Below, in pieces: positions 55,914-64,000 of a stretch of 64,000 nt of DNA (its first letter is position 1; each line of letters opens with the position of its first letter). Source of the stretch: Calliphora vicina. Lineage: Eukaryota; Arthropoda; Insecta; Diptera; Calliphoridae. Below the pieces are notes generated by a model. That model was not told the DNA's origin and did no database searches. It saw only the letters and a program-made list of their open reading frames with translations. Location: contig NC_088782.1 in NCBI RefSeq assembly GCF_958450345.1, forward strand, positions 113,614,358 to 113,678,357, written 5' to 3'. A program made the position numbers and the translations under genes.

Positions 55914-56843
55914 TATACCCAACATAAGAATATATTGATTTTGTCATTCCGTTTATAGCACATGAAAATATTCATCGCAGACCCATAAAAGTATATATGA
56001 GGAGCCGTAGAACAAAAGTTACTTTTTTGAAAATTTAAACATTTTTGGGAAATTGATTTTTTCTAGAAGATTTCAACCCAAATATTATAAAAATACCAAA
56101 AAATCAATTTATAAAAAAATTCGAAAAAGTAGCTTTTGTTCTACGGCTTCTCATATATTCTAGGTCCTTATGAAATTCTAAGATGATCTAGGTATGTCCG
56201 TCCGTCCGTCCATCTGTCTGTTGAAAACACGATAGGGCGCAAACAAAAGTAGCATGATTGCTGAAATTTTCCAGAAATACTCTCTGTTGTTTAGTATTGA
56301 AAGCCACAATACAAATGTCCCCCGGGAAAACTGTTTGAGGTGTCATAAATATATTGATTATATGGAATTCCAGATAAAGTTTTTATCTAATTAGTTCTAA
56401 GTACTCTCAAGTTGTACTGGGAATTGATCTATCATGACTAGTCAGCGAGCTCCTGTGGGTTTTTGCTTCTCTGCCTTAGAATACTATTAGAATGGAGAAT
56501 ATAGTCCTGGGAAGAGATGAACAGCTTTTTTTTACTTATTTCATTAAAGTGGTTTCTCTTTCCATAAATAATGTCTCCTGAGTGAAGACGAAAAGGCGAC
56601 AATGGATTAAAATTGATTCAATTCTGGAAACATTTGTGCCTAGTCCCCATACAAGCACCCCTCATGAATATCATTAAATTTGAACACAAACAAGTTTTAT
56701 ATGAACCTAAATCTTTCTACCCACTTTTGCGAGGATCGGTCCATAACTGACCCTACCCCCCATATAAGCCATATATTTGAAAAATATTTTATTGTTACAT
56801 ATTGATGGTGGGTATAATAAGCCAAATATTATGCTCTTACTTG
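55914..56843 (-). mobile_element. Family Y element, with an internal MITE
   Basis: Minus strand: starts CAAGTAAGAGCATAATATTT, with sub-terminal TATTATACCCACCATCAATA, then GGACCGATCCTCGCAAAAGT-type phrases, CTGTTTTCCCGGGGGACATT, a GACAGATGGACGGACGGACG core, and TTAGAATTTCATAAGGACCT. The 3' end is decayed (ATGTTGGGTATAAA). Similar to 47830-48877 from the core onward. Confidence 0.8.
55995..56156. mobile_element. MITE, about 160 bp, in a TA-rich site of the Y element
   Basis: Left ATATGAGGAGCCGTAGAACA then AAAGTTACTTTTT; right end is its complement with two mismatches (AAAAAGTAGCTTTTGTTCTA then CGGCTTCTCATAT). The other Y copy reads straight through this point (ATAATATATATACTTTATTG), giving the empty site. 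Target TA or TATA. Confidence 0.85.
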
Positions 56844-57004
56844 TTAAAATGTTGGGTTTTAATTTATTATGAATAAGGTCTCTAATGTTGGGGCTTTAAC
56901 TAATTTTAGTTTGCACATATCTTCACCATTAAAGCGTTTGGTCTGATTTTTACTAGAAATATTTTCCAAGGAATAATAAACCTACAATTGTAACTCGAAA
57001 TTTT

Positions 57005-57756
57005 TATACCCTACACCACCATAGTGGGGAGGGTATTATGCGTTTGTGCAGATGTTTGTAACGCCCAAAAATATTAGTCTAACACCCACCTTAAAGTATA
57101 CCGATCGACTTAGAATCACTTTCTGAGTCGATTAAGCGATGTCCGTCCGTCCGTCCGTCTTTTCGGCTGGCTGGCTGTCCATGTAAACCTTTTGTGCAGA
57201 GTACAGGTCGCAATTTTGAAGATATTTCAATGAAATTTGATACATATTATTTTTTCGGCTCAAGGACCATGCCTATTGAAACTGGCTGAAATCGGTCCAT
57301 TATTTCACCTAGCCCCCATACAAATATCCTCCCGAAATTGGACTTTATCGGTCATAAATGTTTAATTTATATATGTATCTACACAAATTCCACTCAAAAT
57401 AAGTTTTATATACACAAAATTCATGTCACCAAATTTTGTTACGATCGGTCCATAATTAGTCATAGCTCCCATATAGACCCGCTTCCGAAAATCACTTTAA
57501 AGTGCATAAATCGCTTAAAAATGTTGGTAAACACACAAAATTCAACATAGTTAACTTTAATATAGACATAAATAACACGACCTAATGTCATGGTGATCGG
57601 TCCATAATTGGTCATAGCCCCCATATAAGGCCCACTTCCAAAAATCACTCAAAAATATAAATTATTGAAATTTAAAAAAAAAAACATTTTGTTTGCTCTT
57701 TTACTTAGTGTAGGGTATTATATGGTCGGGCTTGACCGACCATACTTTCTTACTTG
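57005..57756 (-). mobile_element. Family Z element, complete copy
   Basis: Minus strand with both termini: CAAGTAAGAAAGTATGGTCG and CCCACTATGGTGGTGTAGGG then TATA. The core is short (GCCAGCCAGCC, AAAAGACG, then GACG units). About 752 bp. Confidence 0.88.
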
Positions 57757-59723
57757 TTTAAAATGTGAAAACGATTTAAAATATATATCACAACATACCC
57801 AAAATATAAAGCCACACACGAATACTTTACAAATTTTAAACAAAATTACACACTTATAATAAAACGATAAAAATATTTATAAATTTCTCAAGGTTACTAA
57901 AACTATATTTTACAAACTTTCTGAGAATATAATCTATTTTTATTTCTTCCCAGTTTCTCGTAACTTAAATTGATGACAAGCATATTGAATTTTATTTTAC
58001 CCATCTACTGAATTTAATTTTACCAAACTACTTGCTTATCTAATGACCTTGTCCCCCACAAAACAGGATGAAATTTTAATGACTTTATGATAAAACTTAG
58101 TTAAAGTAAAACAATATTTACCAAATATTAACAAATATTTGCCATAAAAATTCCAAACAATAAAATTATAATAAAGACAATAATTTTCATGCAAACAGCA
58201 TAAAATTCGAATGACCTTCACTGATAATTGATACATAAATCAAAAGGCATAACTTAATTTATTCCAGGCAATTCTACATAGAATAGGCTGCTTACAAGAT
58301 GAACATAAAAAAAATCCAGCCAGTCAGCCAGCCAGTCATCATAAAAACATGACCTTGAATTTAAAATGAATTAAGAGAATTTTTCTTATAAATATTTTAT
58401 CAACAAAATAAATAGAAACAAAGTGAAAAATCCCATAAAGTAAGATTCAAAAATATAAAAATATTTTATTTTAATTCATGCACAGTGGGATAACACAACA
58501 GCTACAAGGACATGGCGACACAGCACTGCACAGACATGTCAGAAAGACAGAATGCGTGTGTGCACATTAACATCTATCAAGGGACTGTGTGGCCTCGAAA
58601 ATTATAAAATAAAAGTAACAAACATAAAATTGACATCATAAGTGCCACGTGTTACTTTCAACGCGCTCAGGAAAGAAATTATTTTATTTAAAAAAGAAAA
58701 CACACACAACGAAAAGGATGTTCTTGAAGAAAATGTTTGATAGAGCAAAAAAGCCAGCATGTATAATTAGAGGAAGTACTCAAGGAAACATTGCCAACAA
58801 AAACAAAGTAAAAGAAAAAAGGAAATATTTTATTCTTTAGCACTAAGTGTGTGTAATTATAGTTGATTGTTGCAAGTACTCTTTCAGCCATTAAAGGTTA
58901 CATTATGAGGTAATTATAGCAGTCCTTGAAGCTGAACATACACGCGATCTTCAGCGATCTTGTGCTGCTCTTTAGCAAAAGAAATGGCATGCGTAACCTT
59001 GAGGGAAACGTGCTTGGCATCCGGTCTAATTTTTAAGTAAAAACATATTTAACAAATATTGTTACTGGCATTCTTTCTGGGTTAACTTAGCAACACGTGT
59101 AGTTAGTTAGACCTTGTTTTAAATGCAGCTTATTTGTGTCAGGCGAAATTTTTACACCTTTGGGAAAATTGCTGTAATTGAGGAAAATGGCAAGATGTTT
59201 TCCTTGGAAATAATTATTAAGATACTGATGATAACAACTTTTAAAGGTTAAATTTTTATAAACATCAATCATTATTTGAAATGTTATACTAAAATTTAAC
59301 AAATAAGTACTAGTTGTTTTAAATACAATATTATTACTTTAACTAGAATTTCCAATTTTGAGAACGGAGGAAGATCTTTGCACAAAACCAGAAGTACTTT
59401 TTTTATAAGAGTTTCATATTAAATAATTTATTTTATCTTGATCTGTAATATCTTCAAAAAGAAGAAACATCAGACACAACCAAAAACTTTAACTTGATAA
59501 TTTAGCGATGACAGGCACAAGAATTAATTGCTTTAAATATAAAAAATTCCTCAGTACACATCTCGGAAAACATACCACTAAGAATACCAGAAAACACCTA
59601 TCACTCTCTTATCAATATCGATAAAAATCTCAAACTGACAGCTCAACATGCTACCCAAAACCCCCCGACAAATTAGATATAAAACGATTTATTCTACAGC
59701 TCTCGAACGGGTCTTAATTGAAA
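57757..59723. other. AT-rich spacer
   Basis: Host-like non-coding DNA. A GCCAGTCAGCCAGCCAGTCA simple repeat lies at 58317-58336. The patch 58925-59025 (ATACACGCGATCTTCAGCGA) is less AT-rich and unassigned. Short frames have no domains. Confidence 0.5.
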
Positions 59724-60450
59724 CAAGTAAGAAAGTATGGTCGATCAAGCCCGACCATATAATATCCTACACTAAGTAAAAGAGCAAAACCATTTTTCTT
59801 TAAAAATTTCAATAATCTATATTTTTGAGTGATTTTCGGAAGTGGGCCTTATATGGGGGCTATGACCAATTATAGACCGATCACCATGAAATTAGGTCGT
59901 GTGATGTATGTCTATATTAATGTTAACTACGTGGAATTTTGTTTGTATACCAACATTTGTAAGCGTTTTATGCACGTTAAAGTGATTTTCGGAAGCGGGT
60001 CCATATGGGAGCTATGACTAATTATGACGCGATCGTAACAAAATTTGGTGATATGAATTCTGTATATATAAAACTTATTTGGAGCAGAATCTGTGGATAT
60101 ACATGTATAAATTAAACATTTATGACCGATAATGTCCAATTTCGGAAGGACATTTGTATGGGGGCTAGGTGAAATAATGTATTGATTTCAGCCAGTTTCA
60201 ATAGGCTTGGTCATTGGGCCGAAAAAATAATATGTACCAACTTTGATCGAAATATCTTCAAAATTGCGACCTGTACTCTGCGCAAAACCTTTAAATGGAC
60301 AGCCAGCCAGCCAGCCGACCAGCCAGACGGACGGAAATCGTTTAATCGACTCAGAAAGTGATCAGTAAGGTGTTAGACTAATATTTTTGGGCGTTACAAA
60401 CATCTGCACAAACGCATAATACCCTCACCACTATAGTGGTGTAGGGTATA
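59724..60450 (+). mobile_element. Family Z element, complete copy
   Basis: Starts CAAGTAAGAAAGTATGGTCG, ends CCACTATAGTGGTGTAGGGT then ATA. The core is GCCAGCCAGCCGACCAGCC plus two GACG units; GATCGGTATACTTTA after it is deleted. About 727 bp. Confidence 0.87.
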
Positions 60451-60639
60451 AAAAGAAGAGTTCGTAGAGAGTTTCAACTACACAGCTAAAATATTATATA
60501 AAAAGACTTAAAATGCTCTTGGAATTTCGAAAAATGGAATCATTGAATAAATATCTAGAACCCCGCAGTCGAATTACTCACAATGGTGAACCACAAATAG
60601 TCTTAAAGACCTGTCATATGTAAACCGTCCTTGTGAAAT

Positions 60640-61665
60640 TAAAGTGGTGGTTGGCCACGAAATGACACTGAAATGGGGAATCTGTTTGTTAATCATCTAA
60701 AACAAGTATTTAGAGTTGTCACGTATTGGACCCATTTTGGAGCAGCCTTACACCTATGTTTTGAGATTTGAGAGATCGGAAAAGCTATTGTTGATCTAAA
60801 CTCCAAGAAAGTGCCTGGTATAGACAAAATTGGTAACCAGATGCTAGTATTGCTATAAGTATTACGCCTTGAATATTATAGTTCAGAATGGAAGGTCTCA
60901 CTGGTTATCATTAGACCTAAACTGGGAAAATATCACACAAAAGAAGAATCAGACAGACATATCAGCCTATTGTACAACATGTCAAAGCTATTTGAGAGGA
61001 GAGTTCCGAATTTATCTCGACATTTCTCAAGCGTTAGATAAAGTATGACATGATGGTTTATTATACAAATTGATTAAAAATTTACCCCTAAACAGACATA
61101 AGCTATGGGAAAGTTATTTAACTGATTAAACATTTAAGCTTAAAGAAGGAGACTTTTTAAAACCTCCGCAACCAATTGAAGGTGGAGTCTTCCAAGGCAG
61201 TATCCTGGGAACCTTTTTATACTTGACATATACGTCTGATATGTCAACTAACAATCGCACTCATACTATTCTAAGCATTCATGAAAACCCTCAAGAAGCA
61301 TCTCGTTATCAAGATCTCATATTTCAACTAGAAAAATTGATAAAACAATGGAAAATAAAAGTCAAATAATACAACAATCTGAAGATACATCTCAAACGTC
61401 GCCTGACCAGGAAGAGTCATATAGATGCAAAGTTGAATCAAATGAAATTGATATCAATTCAAATTAATTGGCTCATTTGCAGAAACTCTATTCTTAGTTT
61501 AAATTGTAAAATTCTACTTCATAACTCGATGGATTCAACTATGGGGCAATACCTCAGCGTCAAATGTAGAAAAAATCGAAAATGCCATGATTTTATAAAA
61601 AAAAGTACCAAAAATAAATAAAATTTTTACCCCGCAATGTTCGAATTTCCAGAAAGTACCAAACA
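60640..61665 (+). mobile_element. Jockey-clade non-LTR relic (RT)
   Basis: Plus strand: IVDLNSKKVPGIDKIGNQML near 60790-60850, EWKVSLVIIRPKLGK near 60887-60932, LDISQAFDKV near 61013-61045, HDGLLYKLIKNLPLNRHKLW near 61049-61109, PIEGGVFQGSILGTFLYLTY near 61170-61230, and after the (lost) A-D-D box ASRYQDLIFQLEKLIKQWKI near 61298-61358. Further on SHIDAKLNQMKLISIQINWL and CRNSILSLNCKILLHNS near 61415-61525. F-D-K-V-W-H-x-G-L-L and S-I-L-G are typical of Jockey. Catalytic aspartates are missing, so it is dead. Confidence 0.85.
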
Positions 61666-61689
61666 ATTTGTTATTTCAAGAATTATTGT

Positions 61690-62225
61690 TAAGACGAAAC
61701 CCGAGAATAATTATATCAGCAAACAGCACCAACAGAGGCGGAGGTGAGAAACGCAATTGCAAAAATGAAGAACAATAAAGCATCAGGGCTGAACAATCTT
61801 CCGTCAGAGCTGTTCAAATACACCCCAGAACTTGTTCAATATATGAAGCTTGGACAACGGACAACATTCCACAGTCTTTGAAAGAGTGAATTCAAAATTT
61901 GGCGGGGTATAACATTCCTAAACTCTATCCAGACGACAATTGCCTCTATTATTCTGGATCGGATATCATCTGTTGTTGAAGCTTGCGTAAAATCGGTCTT
62001 GATATAGGGAAGAGAAACCTGGAAGGTTACAAACTCAATCTCCAAGAGACTACAAGTATTTGTGAACAAATATTTAAGGTGGATCCTAAAAATATTCTGG
62101 CCGCGAAATATAAGTAACCAAGATCTGCTCTAAAGCTGCAACTCAATGGTTCTATTGACAGAAATCCGTCGAAGAAAATGCCAATGGATTGGTTATATAT
62201 GGAATCCCAAGGGACGTAGGAATCA
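61690..62225 (+). mobile_element. RTE/CR1-like non-LTR relic, internally deleted
   Basis: Plus strand: APTEAEVRNAIAKMKNNKAS and GLNNLPSELFKYTPELVQ within 61727-61840, WRGITFLNSIQTTIASIILD near 61901-61960, RISSVVEAC, then a jump to ETWKVTNSISKRLQVFVNKY near 62009-62070, LRWILKIFWPRNISNQDLL, and RRRKCQWIGYIWNPKGRR near 62170-62220. The palm with A-D-D is deleted. Ends match the family of 48890-50040. Confidence 0.85.
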
Positions 62226-62362
62226 TGTATGTAGTTGTTACCCTAGAATCGCTAATCATTCCGTGATTCGTTTCCAGAGTTATGACCCGGTTATAGTTTA
62301 AGTACTTTAATACAGTGATTGGACAAATCAGGAAACTTAACCTAAATATTTTGTTCTCGTTT

Positions 62363-62545
62363 TATACCCATCATCAAAAAAGATGGGGCTATATTTGTTT
62401 GTAATTCCGACCATCTAGCTGTCTGTTGAAAACATGGTAGGGCGTAAACGGTTTGTTGAAAAGGTTTGTTTGGTATTGAAGTTGATCAATGTCAGTCTAT
62501 GATTTAACCTAGCCCCCATACAAATTTCCGCCCAGACTTATTAGA
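62363..62545 (-). repeat. Family Y fragment
   Basis: Minus strand: CTGGGCGGAAATTTGTATGG, GGGGCTAGG..., CCTACCATGTTTTCAACAGA and a 3' end CATCTTTTTTGATGATGGGT then ATAAA. Only the 3' part survives, with the GAC core reduced to ACAGCTAGATGG. Confidence 0.65.
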
Positions 62546-62949
62546 ATTCTAGTCACAAAATTGTATTGCACTAAATTTATAATATTGTCAATTTTTTTTT
62601 TAAAAAATTCATTGATTAACTGTCAATTTTTTTTTTGCAATTGGACAACATAAAAGATATGATAAAAGTGATCGCAGAGTATATCAACAGAAACTTAGGT
62701 ATCGAAATTTTGAATCATATCGAGCCCTTAGCACCAAATTGTCGTAAGCGACATTTTCTAAATTTTTTTTTATTGCAAAAATTAAAATTGTATGTATCGA
62801 CTGATGTTTTAGCGTTCTCAGAATATCAAAATTGTTAATAACTTCAAAGTTATAGGGGGTAAGATTTTATCGTAAGTCAATGTTTACATTTTACAGTAAA
62901 CGAATGTTATCGTAAGCGACACTTAGTGGTATAAATAAAAAAGAAGGAA
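62546..62949. other. AT-rich spacer
   Basis: Contains repeats of TCGTAAGCGACA (near 62743 and 62911) and T runs. A 67-codon frame at 62635-62838 has no domain. Confidence 0.45.
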
Positions 62950-64000
62950 ATAAATCTGTAACTTCTAAATGGTTAGATTGGTTTGAATGAAATTTCACAT
63001 GCGCAAAGAAGAAGTGCTATCGAGTTTAAGGTCTGAATGTGGACCTCATGGGCCCACCATGGGCGCGACCAAGGGTCCTCAAAGTAGGACACCTCGGGCA
63101 TGTTACATTTTTAAAACGATCCTATTTCTTCGTTTGTGTTCCGATTTCAAAAAAAAATTACATATGTAATATCTTTTCATCGAGCGCTACAAAAGACCTA
63201 CTCGTAGCTATCAATTACCTCTTATAGCTTAGGAGATATTCGCATTTGAAAATTAAATGTTCAATATTTTTACCCAACCTACTCCAGTTTTTTGATAACA
63301 GCGTATCCAAATATTTTCCTATTTTCTCCAGTTTTTCTTCATTGGACTAACAACATATGTATGTGTCAAACTGAAAAAGAACTGTTTAAAACTAATGACT
63401 AAGTCCAAAGTTATATGCATTTGAATTTAAAAAATTTTAATAAGCCGATTTTTCTCAAATTTTTTGGGAAAAAAGAACTGTTTTTCTTTTTGAGTTATCA
63501 CAAAAAATTTCTAAGAGGATGTATAAGGAATTTATACTTTCTGAAAGCTAAGTTTTCATAAAATATTTTAAATAAATAAAAAATCAAAATTTTTGTTACC
63601 GAAGGGACCAGGTCCATTAAAAAAACACATATTTTTTTATGTAAAATTAAATTTTAGGGCAAAAATTCTCAAATCGCATATTCGATATCAAAATTTATTT
63701 TATAAAGGGTTCCGATACCTCCGACCCTGGTATGGATATTATATCCAAAAAACTAAAAATTTCCATTTTTAGGATTTTTCAACACTTTTTTGGGAATTCG
63801 TTTTTATTTTTCCATTTTAAATAGAAAATTTTACATAACTGTGAAATTCCATAAAAACTATTCATAAATAACAATTTTATTTCAATTCGAAAAATTTGTA
63901 TCTATGCAAAAATTCAATAAAAACATTTTTTGTCAAATTTTTCAATAAAGTATTCCATGAATTTTTAATTGTCAAAAGTTATAAATATTTTTGAAAAATA
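62950..64000. repeat. Old dispersed repeat W, copy 2, right end cut by window
   Basis: Colinear with 22876-23935 over at least its first 330 bp, with strong divergence: AAATCTG..ACTTCTAAA, ATCGAGTTTAAGG, a GGTCCTCAAAGTAGGACACC block against CTAGGGTACC, GCATGTTACATTTTTAAA, then GCATTTGAAAATTAAAT. No coding capacity seen. Confidence 0.55.

Noticed and set aside
32219..60139. Recurrent 62-75-codon frames starting M-D-F-I-G-H-K-C-L-I-Y at several sites
   Set aside because: All fall on the reverse strand of the same block in family Z copies. Recurrence comes from the repeat, and the frames vary in length and are broken in several copies.
1..64000. Bacterial-type features (operons, riboswitches, rho-independent terminators) and tRNA/rRNA genes
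   Set aside because: The content is clearly that of an animal genome. I found no cloverleaf with A/B boxes or rRNA-like block by reading; a tRNAscan-SE and Rfam run would settle it.

Overview
ORGANISM AND CHARACTER. The window is strongly AT-rich, non-coding eukaryotic DNA packed with degraded transposons. A mariner of the insect type, several non-LTR retrotransposon clades typical of flies, and many copies of short repeats with (GTCC/GGAC)n cores resembling the dipteran DINE-1/mini-me group all point to a fly. A calyptrate fly such as a blowfly or muscid is likely, but this is inferred from repeat content only. I find no intact host gene, no convincing exon structure and no tRNA or rRNA. The stretches between repeats look like intergenic or large-intron DNA. 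LAYOUT. 1-2.05 kb: a truncated long palindromic element, then a family-X repeat. 2.87-7.6 kb: minus-strand relics of a LOA-like retrotransposon (split by a MITE), an I/R1-like retrotransposon and a mariner 3' end. 10.5-13.2 kb: two non-LTR relics converging from opposite strands, then a short possible coding relic. 15.25-18.92 kb: a 3.7-kb satellite of an 11-bp unit. 21.0-22.9 kb: a nearly full-length dead mariner split by a family-X element. 22.9-32.8 kb: family-Z elements and other repeats in plain AT-rich DNA. 32.9-37.6 kb: an I/R1-like reverse transcriptase gene split by a 3.2-kb hAT-like element with 8-bp target duplication, which itself holds a 1.28-kb palindromic element. 37.7-45.5 kb: DDE transposase relics, a 35-bp satellite with 210-bp higher-order repeats, a gag-like relic, RTE-like fragments, a second array of the same satellite in inverted orientation, and a Z element. 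46.3-50.3 kb: a hAT MITE, another MITE, a Y element and an RTE-like relic split by a third MITE. 51.9-57.8 kb: X, Z and Y elements, two of them with internal insertions. 59.7-64 kb: a Z element, a Jockey relic, an RTE-like relic, a Y fragment and an old repeat running off the end. HOW THE PARTS FIT. There is no operon or pathway; the unit of biology is the transposon community. Three short families (X, Y, Z) share a 5' terminus (CAAGTAAGA), a 5' hairpin, a GACGGACAT core and a 3' hairpin ending GGGTATA, but differ in their bodies. In each family the 5' subterminal sequence is complementary to that family's own 3' terminal sequence. This fits non-autonomous rolling-circle (Helentron/HINE-like) elements served by one absent machinery. 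Nested insertions let element boundaries, target duplications and relative ages be read directly from the sequence.
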